A stretch of DNA of 64,000 bases from Algibacter amylolyticus. GTDB lineage: Bacteria > Bacteroidota > Bacteroidia > Flavobacteriales > Flavobacteriaceae. How positions within the stretch are numbered: position 1 is the first letter of the stretch; the number at the start of each line of letters is the position of its first letter. The position numbers were made by a program, and so were the translations under genes. The notes under the pieces were generated by a model, which made no database searches, was not told the origin of the DNA, and was given only the letters and a program-made list of their open reading frames with translations. This document shows, piece by piece, positions 26,316-34,249 of this stretch. The stretch is from contig NZ_JACHGE010000001.1 in assembly GCF_014202225.1 (NCBI RefSeq), positions 43,320-107,319 on the forward strand, in the 5' to 3' direction.

Positions 26316-27881
26316 TTATTGCTTTGTTTTCTTTAGTGGTGTGTTTAACCAATACTTTAAACTATCATCAAATTTATTTAAATGACTTTGAGATAATGGC
26401 TGGGATTTATTAACATATTGCAAACCTAAATCTGGTTTTTTATTTGAAAAAACTTCTTGAACAAAAACTTCCCTAAACTGGTTAACATTAAAAAAAAGCG
26501 GCTTATTTAATACTTTATTTGCAGTATCGAGAATGTTTTTGGGATATAGCGTGATTTGAGCACCATCCAAAATAGCATATTTTTTAAATGTATTGGCTTT
26601 TAAATGTATTTTAATGGACTTGCTACCCACTAATTCTATAGATTTTATAGGAAGAAAAATATTCGTGTAATACAGTTTAAAGTTTCTCTTTTTTAGTGTA
26701 CTCGGATTAACGGGATTATTAAAATCGACATGAACAACATCTACCGAATCTTTTAAATACACCGCAGTTGTTTTAAAGCTTGTTTCGTCCAAAACTTTAA
26801 AGGCATTATTAAAAGAAAGGTAATTTAAATACATGACATTATTTTTGGGCGTATACTCTAAATTAATGGCGTATTTGCAGTTTTTTGCTTCCCCTTCAAA
26901 AACGGCATACTTTATTTTATGAATCTCAAAATTACCTTTGGATATATAAATAGTACCCTGAACCTTGAAGCGTTCTTGTAATTTCTTGTTTTTCCTTTTA
27001 GAAAGCTCACTGTTTATTTTGAATTTCTTGATTATACCAATTTCATAAATGGGTTTGTCGTTTAGAAAAGTAGTTCTTAGTAGCTCAAAATCATGATTTT
27101 TCATAAAATCGGTTTCCAAATTGTAAATAAAAGCAAGATTTTTAATGTCGTGATTTCTAATAGGATCATGCAGTTGCAATATGCTCAACTCATTTCCGCC
27201 CATAGCTATTATGTTTGCGTTCTCAATATATTTAGAAGACTTATTATCATAAGGCACAGAGAACCTTTCGCTTTGTTTAAAATCGGTATTTAAAGCATAC
27301 GAATAAAGAGCTGTTTTATTTTCTTTATTTAAGAATTGGTTGGTTTTAAAGCCAGCATCGAAAACCTCAATAAGACCTTCATTTAAATTAAAGTATTGAT
27401 TTTCGAAAACCTGATAATCTCGATAGTATGCTAAATATGAAAAAGGATTTACGGCGTAATTAATTTTAATATTCTGCACTGCGTTATTTACAATTTGATT
27501 GGCAGTTAAAATTCGACCTTCCTTTTTTGCTATGTTTTTTGTAATGGTTATCGTTTCTAAAACCTCAACTTTGGGTGCTATTTTTACAATATTGAGAACC
27601 GCATTATCAAAAACATTAAGATTTACATATTTGGTTTTAAAACCAATGGCAGATATTAATAAGCTATCATGTTGCGTTTGGATGTCTTGGGGCAATCTAA
27701 AATTACCAGCTTCATCGGCAATTAAACCTCTGGAGGTTTTAGCGATTCTAATGGTTGCAAAACTTACGGGTATGTTGGATATACTATCTACAACTTTTAC
27801 AGATAAAAAGCTGTTTTCTTGAGCAACCAAGTTAAATGATAAAAAAACGAAGAAAAGAAGCGTAGTTAGTGTATGTTTCAC
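26316..27881 (-). CDS. Carboxypeptidase-regulatory-like domain protein, exported
   Basis: A 521-residue protein with a signal peptide, followed by a CarboxypepD_reg-like beta domain (SVKVVDSISNIPVSFATIRI, then GLIADEAGNFRLP) at about residues 25-110. The rest resembles the large Bacteroidota family of outer-membrane-associated proteins that follow such a domain, but without a TonB plug or barrel. Likely envelope-located; function unknown. It is an isolated gene on the minus strand. Confidence 0.75.
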   Translation of the reverse strand: MKHTLTTLLFFVFLSFNLVAQENSFLSVKVVDSISNIPVSFATIRIAKTSRGLIADEAGNFRLPQDIQTQHDSLLISAIGFKTKYVNLNVFDNAVLNIVKIAPKVEVLETITITKNIAKKEGRILTANQIVNNAVQNIKINYAVNPFSYLAYYRDYQVFENQYFNLNEGLIEVFDAGFKTNQFLNKENKTALYSYALNTDFKQSERFSVPYDNKSSKYIENANIIAMGGNELSILQLHDPIRNHDIKNLAFIYNLETDFMKNHDFELLRTTFLNDKPIYEIGIIKKFKINSELSKRKNKKLQERFKVQGTIYISKGNFEIHKIKYAVFEGEAKNCKYAINLEYTPKNNVMYLNYLSFNNAFKVLDETSFKTTAVYLKDSVDVVHVDFNNPVNPSTLKKRNFKLYYTNIFLPIKSIELVGSKSIKIHLKANTFKKYAILDGAQITLYPKNILDTANKVLNKPLFFNVNQFREVFVQEVFSNKKPDLGLQYVNKSQPLSQSHLNKFDDSLKYWLNTPLKKTKQ

Positions 27882-27959
27882 AGTATATGGTTATACTAAA
27901 AACAGGCACAAAAACAATGCCATGTCCCTTACAATAACAGAAAATTGAAAGCTTTAAAA

Positions 27960-28121
27960 TTAAGCCACTTTTTTAAGTAAATCGAAACACGGGCATTTTT
28001 TACAACGCTTGTTTTCTCCTTTTTTAAATTTTTTACAGCAACTTGTTTTTACTTTTTCAGGAAGTTCTATTCCTAATTTTTGTAATTTTTTAATTGCCTT
28101 TTTTTTCTTTTTATTCCCCAC
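27960..28121 (-). CDS. Small Cys/Lys-rich protein of 53 residues
   Basis: The minus strand encodes 53 residues from a GTG at 28119-28121: a lysine-rich N-terminus (MGNKKKKKAIKKLQKLGIEL), then TSCCKKFKKGENKRCKKCPC and a short hydrophobic end. Five cysteines arranged as CC...C..C.C suggest a small metal-binding (zinc) peptide. The open frame continues upstream of the GTG without another good start. I recall similar peptides in other flavobacteria but cannot confirm. It lies between ferritin and the CarboxypepD_reg gene. Confidence 0.6.
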   Translation of the reverse strand: MGNKKKKKAIKKLQKLGIELPEKVKTSCCKKFKKGENKRCKKCPCFDLLKKVA

Positions 28122-28199
28122 GACAGAATCTACTATTCTAATAATGAGGGCAAAAATAAGTTATTTTAATTAAATCTAAATAAGCTTAAATGTTAAAAT

Positions 28200-28718
28200 T
28201 TACTCTGGCGCGTTAGAAGCAGCAGTTGTAACTGTTAAATTTTCAATATCTCTATCAAATAAATACAGTCCGCCTTTATCGTCGCCAATCATATTTATTT
28301 TATCTAAAATAGTTCGTGCTACGGCTTCTTCTTCTATTTGTTCGGCAACATACCACTGCAAGAAGTTATGTGTTGCATAATCCTTTTCTTGAAGACTAAT
28401 GTGTACCAATTCGTTAATACTATCTGACACAAACACCTCGTGCTCAAATAATTTTTCGAACATTTCTTTAATAGACTTAAAAGTAACGTTTGGAGCTGAT
28501 AACGCTGAAATTTTAGCGTGTCCACCACGTTCGTTTACAAACTTTACAAGTTTTAACATGTGTTCGCGTTCTTCATCAGATTGTGCATACATAAAATTGG
28601 CTACACCTTCTAGACCTTTAACTTCTGCCCAACATGCCATAGCTAAATAAATTTGAGACGATTCTGCCTCTATTTTTATTTGATTATTTAATGCGTTTTC
28701 TATGGTTTTTGATAACAT
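28200..28718 (-). CDS. Ferritin (non-heme, FtnA type)
   Basis: Cytoplasmic iron-storage protein of 172 residues, a four-helix bundle. Ferroxidase-centre residues are present: E17 (KIEAES), E50 and H53 (DEEREHM), E94 (FEHEVF) and the E126-Q127 pair (VAEQIEEE). Normal length for bacterial ferritin. Confidence 0.93.
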   Translation of the reverse strand: MLSKTIENALNNQIKIEAESSQIYLAMACWAEVKGLEGVANFMYAQSDEEREHMLKLVKFVNERGGHAKISALSAPNVTFKSIKEMFEKLFEHEVFVSDSINELVHISLQEKDYATHNFLQWYVAEQIEEEAVARTILDKINMIGDDKGGLYLFDRDIENLTVTTAASNAPE

Positions 28719-28776
28719 AATATTTCGTGTTTATGTAAAGTTACACATTTACTTTGTGGCTTTCAAAATACCGCAA

Positions 28777-28812
28777 CAAAAAAAGGTTATTCTTTTTACA
28801 GAATAACCTTTA
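28777..28812 (-). terminator. Terminator of the cupredoxin-like gene
   Basis: A perfect 12-bp stem (28782-28793 with 28800-28811). On the minus strand it follows the cupredoxin-like gene and ends in a T run. Confidence 0.8.
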
Positions 28813-28834
28813 ATGCTATTAATAATACTAAATA

Positions 28835-29224
28835 CTACTGAACCGTCAATGTGTATTGTGGCGTTGGGTTTAATGGGCAGAAATACACATATTCTCCAGC
28901 GGCCAATGTTGTTGGGTTCGATTTTTCGGTTTTACCATCAGCTACTGCTGTTGTAACATAAGCAGTTTTAATATGATTTTCTGGTTTGCTGGCATCGTCT
29001 CCTTTTTTAACAAGTACCAAACCTACTTTTTCTGCTGCATGATTATTTGAAATTTCAAACACATAGGTTCCTGGGCTAACTGTTAAACCTTTTTCGGTAA
29101 ACTCACCTGGAGTTTGTTCTAATGCAATAGTTTTAACAACAGCTTTGTCCATCATTTTATCTTGTGCATTTGAATTGAATGTAAATGCTAATACGATTAC
29201 TAAAATTGATACTACTTTTTTCAT
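28835..29224 (-). CDS. Exported cupredoxin-like protein lacking a full copper site
   Basis: A 129-residue protein with a signal peptide (MKKVVSILVIVLAFTFNSNA) and a plastocyanin-like beta-sandwich. The C-terminal copper loop would read YxCxxHxxxxM in a true blue-copper protein; here it is YFCPLNPTPQYTL, keeping the Cys but lacking the second His and the Met. It may bind metal differently or be structural. It lies downstream of the AhpD-like gene on the same strand with an 89-bp gap. Confidence 0.72.
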   Translation of the reverse strand: MKKVVSILVIVLAFTFNSNAQDKMMDKAVVKTIALEQTPGEFTEKGLTVSPGTYVFEISNNHAAEKVGLVLVKKGDDASKPENHIKTAYVTTAVADGKTEKSNPTTLAAGEYVYFCPLNPTPQYTLTVQ

Positions 29225-29313
29225 GTTTTAATTGTTTTTGTGTTCTCGTTAAATGAGAAATTTTATGATTTAATTATTTGAATTTTATACCTACAAGGTT
29301 TTATTAAATTTAT

Positions 29314-29862
29314 TTATACGGCTGCTACTTCTAAGGGTTGCGCTACAGGAAAATCTACTGGTACTTGTGTTGTACTGTGTATGTAATTAGATATTGTTTT
29401 ATCGCCTACTAAAGAAATAGTATCTATTAAATTCCCTTTTGTGTATCCGGCGTTAAAGAAGTTTTCTAAAACATTAGCATCGGTTTTTCCACGGTTTTCG
29501 GTAACGTTTTTAGCTAATTTTGCTAAGGCATCTAATTTATTATCGAAAGATGCACGTCCTGCTCTTAATTCTAAAATTTGATCATCGGAAAAACCATTCA
29601 TTTTCCCGATAGCTGTGTGTGCAGATAAACAATAAATACAATCGTTTACTTGACTTACCGCTAGATTTACTACCTCTTTTTCTTTTGTCGATAATGATGT
29701 TTTTGCATTGGCAAAATTTAAATAATTCTCTAATGCTGTGTCGCTATTAGCGTATGTTGCATATAAGTTTGGTACAAAACCTAAAGCTTTGTTTAGGTTA
29801 TCGAAAATAGCTTGGTTATTTTCACTTACTTGGTCTCTTGTTGGTACATTAAATGTGCTCAT
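29314..29862 (-). CDS. Carboxymuconolactone decarboxylase / AhpD-like protein
   Basis: A 182-residue cytoplasmic helical protein. The AhpD-type catalytic motif C75-x-x-C78 with H82 (NDCIYCLSAH) is complete, so it is probably a thiol peroxidase or peroxidase-recycling enzyme rather than a true decarboxylase. Its promoter shares a 15-bp box with that of the 50-residue gene just upstream, and an AraC regulator lies nearby. Confidence 0.88.
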   Translation of the reverse strand: MSTFNVPTRDQVSENNQAIFDNLNKALGFVPNLYATYANSDTALENYLNFANAKTSLSTKEKEVVNLAVSQVNDCIYCLSAHTAIGKMNGFSDDQILELRAGRASFDNKLDALAKLAKNVTENRGKTDANVLENFFNAGYTKGNLIDTISLVGDKTISNYIHSTTQVPVDFPVAQPLEVAAV

Positions 29863-29907
29863 AATTTTATTTTTTGTTTTAAATATTGTTATTTATTTTT
29901 CTTGGTA

Positions 29908-29972
29908 CAAAGGTGCAACAGTTATAAAGTGCTTACCATGTAAAGACTTCCTTTTAGCTTGTCGATTTTTCC
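29908..29972 (-). promoter_or_regulatory. Promoter of the AhpD-like gene with shared upstream box
   Basis: On the minus strand: box GGAAAAATCGACAAG (29958-29972), then 42 bp, then CACCTTTG (29908-29915) at the -7 position followed by TACC. The -7 differs from consensus by one base, as expected for an activator-dependent promoter. The arrangement is repeated at 30177-30241. Confidence 0.6.
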
Positions 29973-29997
29973 TTTATTAAGTTAAATCGTCAAACTA

Positions 29998-30150
29998 CTA
30001 AGCGATATAAGGTCTCTCTGCATCGCAATAAAAATCTGAAAGGTGATTTTGCTCGCAATGTGTTTTTGGTGAGATTGTATGGGTTACTTCTTTTCTTTTG
30101 CCTTTAAATATTTCAATTAAGTTGAATATTGATATGTGTTTTAAATTCAT
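29998..30150 (-). CDS. Small protein of 50 residues under the shared promoter type
   Basis: An ATG-to-TAG frame on the minus strand encodes 50 residues (starts MNLKHISIFNLIEIFKGKRK, ends DAERPYIA) with two cysteines and several histidines and no signal peptide. It has a good promoter (TACCTTTG with TTTG 18 bp upstream) and the same upstream box at the same spacing as the AhpD-like gene, so it is probably real and co-regulated. Function unknown. Confidence 0.6.
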   Translation of the reverse strand: MNLKHISIFNLIEIFKGKRKEVTHTISPKTHCEQNHLSDFYCDAERPYIA

Positions 30151-30176
30151 GACGTTGTTGTTTTAATTGTTCGGTA

Positions 30177-30241
30177 CAAAGGTATATTAGGAATACGTGT
30201 TACAAAATGGCTAGATTGCCTTAGGACTTGTCGATTTTTCC
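30177..30241 (-). promoter_or_regulatory. Promoter of the 50-residue gene with shared upstream box
   Basis: On the minus strand: box GGAAAAATCGACAAG (30227-30241), then 42 bp, then -7 element TACCTTTG (30177-30184) followed by TACC. A TTTG lies 18 bp before the -7 element. Between box and promoter the pattern AAGGnAnTCTnnnCAT is also shared with 29908-29972. Confidence 0.65.
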
Positions 30242-30345
30242 CTAACTACTGTTTTATACAGAATTATTTGATTGCAGAGATTTTTTGGGCAGGTTATTTA
30301 CAGATAATACTGCTTTAGGTTATATTATGACCTTGGCGGATGATT

Positions 30346-30435
30346 GCGCTAGGGATTGTAGCGACATCCTTTTTTTGTTTTCGCCTATGGCAAAAAAAGA
30401 TTTAGCGGAAAGCCCGACCCTTGGGTAGCGCCCAA
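30346..30435 (-). repeat. Dispersed structured element, complete copy
   Basis: Read on the minus strand: TTGGGCGCTACCCAAGGGT, then GGGCTTTCCGCTAAATC, a T7/A7 hairpin, GGATGTCGCTACAATC and CCTAGCGC. The closing pair GCGCTA/TAGCGC shows the C-G form of the stem. It begins 8 bp after the AraC stop codon, in the gene's own orientation. Confidence 0.75.
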
Positions 30436-30442
30436 ATAAAAC

Positions 30443-31285
30443 TTAAGATGCTTTTTGAAGCTGTTTTTTGAATTCGGAAGGTGATAATTGGGTTTGCTTT
30501 TTGAATAAACGGCTTAAATGCGAGGCGTCTTCAAATCCAACTTCGTAGGCTATTTCTTTTGCTGTTTTATCGGTGTAGATTAATAGGCGTTTAGTTTCGA
30601 GCACGATACGCTCGTGGATAAGTTTTAGCGGACTTGTGTTTAATTTAGCAAAGGTATTTGATAATGTTTTTGGCGATTTAAATAATTTACTGGCGTAAAA
30701 AGCTACGTTATGCTCGGTTTTAAAATGCGCTTCGACCAAAATATTAAACTCGCGTAATAAATCTATTTTAGCATTTGTAGCCGTTTCTACAAAGCCTTCT
30801 TTGGCCTTTAGCAATCGCGTGCTTATTATAATGAAACGCGCCATGAGCATGCGTAGCATTTCGGCTTGAATGGTATCTTTAGTTTCGAACTCGTCTAAAA
30901 ACACATCGTGCAGTGTGTTGAACTTTCGGCTTTCTTCTAGGCTTAATTCCATGATTGGAATGTGCACATTACCAAAAAACAATAAGCCTGCACAACTTAC
31001 TTCTTGGTCGTGGTCTTTTATGCAATAAAACTCAGGATTAAATTGATATACCACCAAATCTGTACCTGATACAAATTGAAAATATTGTACAACGGTTAAT
31101 GCTAAAATACTGTTTGGCTCGATGGTATATGGAATGCTATCTACCACGATTTGAGCTCTAGAATTATTGGTTCTAATAAACGTGTATAAATGTGGCTGAG
31201 TGGCTTTTTTGTAAGGCGCAAGAAGCTCCTGATCTCCTATTTTTAAGATGGCATTGGTTGAAAATTCTGTGAATGTTTGCATCAT
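30443..31285 (-). CDS. AraC-family transcriptional regulator
   Basis: A 280-residue protein with an N-terminal cupin-like sensing domain and two C-terminal helix-turn-helix units (about 185-275; second one KEIAYEVGFEDASHLSRLFKKQ, preceding SPSEFK). It is the obvious candidate to bind the box shared by the two promoters at 29908 and 30177. The ligand is not predictable. The start is the first of two adjacent ATGs. Confidence 0.88.
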   Translation of the reverse strand: MMQTFTEFSTNAILKIGDQELLAPYKKATQPHLYTFIRTNNSRAQIVVDSIPYTIEPNSILALTVVQYFQFVSGTDLVVYQFNPEFYCIKDHDQEVSCAGLLFFGNVHIPIMELSLEESRKFNTLHDVFLDEFETKDTIQAEMLRMLMARFIIISTRLLKAKEGFVETATNAKIDLLREFNILVEAHFKTEHNVAFYASKLFKSPKTLSNTFAKLNTSPLKLIHERIVLETKRLLIYTDKTAKEIAYEVGFEDASHLSRLFKKQTQLSPSEFKKQLQKAS

Positions 31286-31339
31286 AGATAGTGAGTCTTT
31301 TTTAAAACGGAAACATTACAAAACTTTAATAAAATATAA

Positions 31340-31371
31340 AACAAAAGGCCTAACCGTAATGGCTAGACCTC
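31340..31371 (-). terminator. Terminator of the OmpA-family gene
   Basis: A 10-bp stem with two G-T pairs (31346-31355 with 31361-31370). On the minus strand it follows the OmpA-family stop and ends in a T-rich run. Confidence 0.65.
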
Positions 31372-31403
31372 TTGAGATCAATTTGGGGATATTTTACTAT
31401 TTA

Positions 31404-32108
31404 TTAGTTTTGAGTATCCTGCTTTGCTTCTTCAATCATTTTTTCGTTAGGCACAATGGCAACGTTTACTCTACGGTTTTTAGCACGTCCTTCGGCCGTT
31501 GCATTATCGTGCATTGGTTGGCTTTCTCCAAACCAATTTGTTGTAAATCTTGAGCTGCTTAACCCTTTACCAGTTAAATAATTGGTTACTGCATAAGCTC
31601 TGTTTTTAGATAACGTCATGTTAGACTCTTCTCCACCTACACTATCTGTATGTCCAACCACTAAAATATTAGTATCTGGATATTCTTTAAATACTGCAGC
31701 TAATTTATTTAAGGTTTCTTGAGATGCGCCATTAACATTGAATTTAGCCGTATCGAAATATACACCACTAGTTTCGTCGAAAGTCACCACAATACCATCG
31801 TCTACACGTTCTACCTGTGCACCTGGAATTTCTTCTTCAATTTTTTGCGCCTGCTTATCCATTTTATTTCCAATAAGCACACCTGCGCCACCGCCAATAA
31901 CACCACCAATAACAGCACCTAACTCGCCGTTACCACCTTTACCAACATTGTTACCAATAATAGCTCCTAAAAGCGCACCGCCAGTGGCTCCTATTACGCC
32001 TCCTTTTTGTTTGTTATTTGCGTTTTGTACCGATTTACAGTTTGTAAAACTTATAGCCATCATAATGCTAAAAAGTACTATTGTTGTTTTTTTGATATAT
32101 GTTTTCAT
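31404..32108 (-). CDS. OmpA-family lipoprotein with glycine-zipper domain
   Basis: A 234-residue lipoprotein (lipobox SFTNC, C24). The N-terminal part is a glycine-zipper region (GGVIGATGGALLGAIIGNN and repeats, about 38-85), and the C-terminal part is an OmpA peptidoglycan-binding domain (about 115-225) with VVGHTDSVG and NRAYAVTNYL plus AKNRRVNVAI. It likely ties the outer membrane to peptidoglycan, as Pal- and YiaD-type proteins do. Confidence 0.92.
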   Translation of the reverse strand: MKTYIKKTTIVLFSIMMAISFTNCKSVQNANNKQKGGVIGATGGALLGAIIGNNVGKGGNGELGAVIGGVIGGGAGVLIGNKMDKQAQKIEEEIPGAQVERVDDGIVVTFDETSGVYFDTAKFNVNGASQETLNKLAAVFKEYPDTNILVVGHTDSVGGEESNMTLSKNRAYAVTNYLTGKGLSSSRFTTNWFGESQPMHDNATAEGRAKNRRVNVAIVPNEKMIEEAKQDTQN

Positions 32109-32166
32109 ATGTGTTGTAATTATAATTAGATAAAATTAATTTTTAATATACTTAGCTCAGTAAAAA

Positions 32167-32646
32167 TTATAGTTTAGAAAAATTCATGCTGATAACAAAA
32201 GGAGCTCCATCAACAGAAACGGTTTGTTGCCATTGCATATCGGTTTCGGATAAGGCAGTAAGATTTAATTTAAAACCTTGATTTGTTTCAGATTTACCTT
32301 TTTCGTTGGTTGGTTTTAAAAGAAAATTATACAAACCTGTAGCTTCATCAACTTCGTTTATTGTAAACACAAAATTTCTGTTTCCTGTATCGCAGGCTAT
32401 TCCATTAATAGCGTACATACCTGTATTGTTATTTGGTATAAAACTCCATGTACTATTTTCAAAACATTCCTTTGATGCATCATTTAAAAGCGTAACATTA
32501 TAGGTTCCTGGTTTGCTGTAAGTAATGTTAGTTAACGTCCAATCGCCTTTAATAACTTTTTTAGATGTTCTTACTGTTTTTGATGTTCCGCAAGACATTA
32601 AACATACCGTGCAGAGTATAAATAATAGGTTTTTCATATTTTTCAT
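32167..32646 (-). CDS. Lipocalin-like lipoprotein
   Basis: A 159-residue lipoprotein (lipobox CLMSC) with the Bacteroidota lipocalin-like pattern KGDWTLTNITY...CFENSTWSFIPNN...GMYAI, a small beta-barrel. A -7 element TAATTTTG lies at 32668-32675 on the same strand, so an in-frame ATG at 32670 is excluded; the ATG at 32646 (or 32637) is the start. It sits 58 bp upstream of the OmpA-family gene on the same strand, so they may form an envelope unit. Confidence 0.78.
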   Translation of the reverse strand: MKNMKNLLFILCTVCLMSCGTSKTVRTSKKVIKGDWTLTNITYSKPGTYNVTLLNDASKECFENSTWSFIPNNNTGMYAINGIACDTGNRNFVFTINEVDEATGLYNFLLKPTNEKGKSETNQGFKLNLTALSETDMQWQQTVSVDGAPFVISMNFSKL

Positions 32647-32667
32647 AAGTGTTATTTTATTTGGTTT

Positions 32668-32675
32668 CAAAATTA
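32668..32675 (-). promoter_or_regulatory. -7 element of the lipocalin-like gene
   Basis: TAATTTTG on the minus strand, an exact TAnnTTTG, 21 bp before the ATG at 32646. Confidence 0.5.
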
Positions 32676-32793
32676 ATAATTAGCCATACGGTGGCTTGAT
32701 GCATTCAATAAAATTATTGATGCGTTTGGTAATACATACGAGAAATATGGGTGTGTTGGTTTTATAACCCTGAAATAAAAAATAAAGTTGGAT

Positions 32794-34239
32794 TTAAAAT
32801 TTAACCAGATTAAATTCTGCGTTTTTCATGTTAAAATAACTAAATAACAATTGATCTTTATGAAAGAAAACATCCTCTCCCGATATATGTTTTAAACTTT
32901 CAGAATAGTTTTTTATTTTTTCGAAAACATTATCATCTACTTCTCCTTTTAGATAGTTAAAATCCAAATCTAGCTTCGTGTTAAAATAAGTTGACTTTGT
33001 CCCTGCGTATGATTGATAACTAGAAAAAACAGGATTAGGCGAAGGCATATAATGTACTTGGTTATTAATAGTAATTGGTGTTGGACCAGACATTATCATT
33101 GGAGCTCCCATTGAATAACTAACGTCCTTAACCCCGCCAATTGTAAAATGATACGCATCATCTTTTTTGTAAACACTTACTCCCAAATTACCAGAAGAAA
33201 TTTTACGTAAAAATTTAGATGTTTCCTCAAATTCTCTTTTAGTAACAAAAGGTAAAGCTGTGTTACCATCTTGAATAATGGGAGAGTTTTTAATATCTAT
33301 TGGTGTTTCTTTATTAAAATAATAAGATTTTAAAACCTCATTCTCCAAGCTTTTTACCTCAAAAATCATTTCTTTATTGGAGCTTGCAATTTGAAATAAT
33401 TTATTATCAAAGAAATAGGAATTAAACTTTTTAAATTCATCAATCTTTCCTTTTGGATAATTGTATTTCTTTTTTTCGATTGAAAAATTGACTAAATTAA
33501 TACTATAAACTACCGTAAACTCTGTAGAATTATCGAATGTTAAATATAAGTTATCGTTCTGAACATAAATTTTATTCTCTTTAGATACTTGTTCAATAGC
33601 GTTTGGAATTCTATTATCTATTTTTACAACATTAGGCTTAATAGTTGCCCAAAAGCCATTGCTCAAAAAATCTTGAGTATAAAGCTTTTGATTTTTTTCT
33701 AGTTTTAAAGTATGACTTTTAATGATTTCAAATTCATAATCGGCATTCAATTTTCTAATAATTATTTCATCATCCTTGTTTGAAGTACTTAACACATATA
33801 ATATATTCTTATGAGAAATAGTTTTAAGATATCTATCATTTTGGAAATCGATTTTTAATTCCTTCAAAATACTTGACTTTGAATCAAAATCGACTGTAAA
33901 AACACAAAACCTATTTTTTATTGAGTTGGAGTATAATAGACTATATTGAGAACCTAAAATTGTTTCACCTAAAACAACATTGTACTTACTCTTCTTTTTG
34001 TAAACAAAATCGAATTTAGACTTAACTTGAAAGTTTTCATCAAACAAAAAAGCAAAACTATTTTTCCGCTCCCTAACAAGAATGGCTAAATCATTATTTA
34101 CAGCATTAGAAAAAGAATATGTTCGTTTTTTTATTTGCTTAGATTCCTGATTTACTTTAAAATTCAACACACTTTCTTGACTCAAGCATGAATAATTATG
34201 CAAAAAAGCAAAAGTCAATAAAAAACATAGGTACCTCAT
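32794..34239 (-). CDS. Exported protein, function unknown
   Basis: A 481-residue protein with a signal peptide (MRYLCFLLTFAFLHNYSCLS). The rest is rich in beta-type segments with recurring units such as NDLAILVRERKNSFAFLFDE and NILYVLSTSNKDDEIIIRKL, which suggests a beta-propeller, but no family was recognised. It lies 11 bp downstream of metG on the same strand. Codon use and base content resemble its neighbours. Confidence 0.65.
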   Translation of the reverse strand: MRYLCFLLTFAFLHNYSCLSQESVLNFKVNQESKQIKKRTYSFSNAVNNDLAILVRERKNSFAFLFDENFQVKSKFDFVYKKKSKYNVVLGETILGSQYSLLYSNSIKNRFCVFTVDFDSKSSILKELKIDFQNDRYLKTISHKNILYVLSTSNKDDEIIIRKLNADYEFEIIKSHTLKLEKNQKLYTQDFLSNGFWATIKPNVVKIDNRIPNAIEQVSKENKIYVQNDNLYLTFDNSTEFTVVYSINLVNFSIEKKKYNYPKGKIDEFKKFNSYFFDNKLFQIASSNKEMIFEVKSLENEVLKSYYFNKETPIDIKNSPIIQDGNTALPFVTKREFEETSKFLRKISSGNLGVSVYKKDDAYHFTIGGVKDVSYSMGAPMIMSGPTPITINNQVHYMPSPNPVFSSYQSYAGTKSTYFNTKLDLDFNYLKGEVDDNVFEKIKNYSESLKHISGEDVFFHKDQLLFSYFNMKNAEFNLVKF

Positions 34240-34249
34240 AAAGATATTT

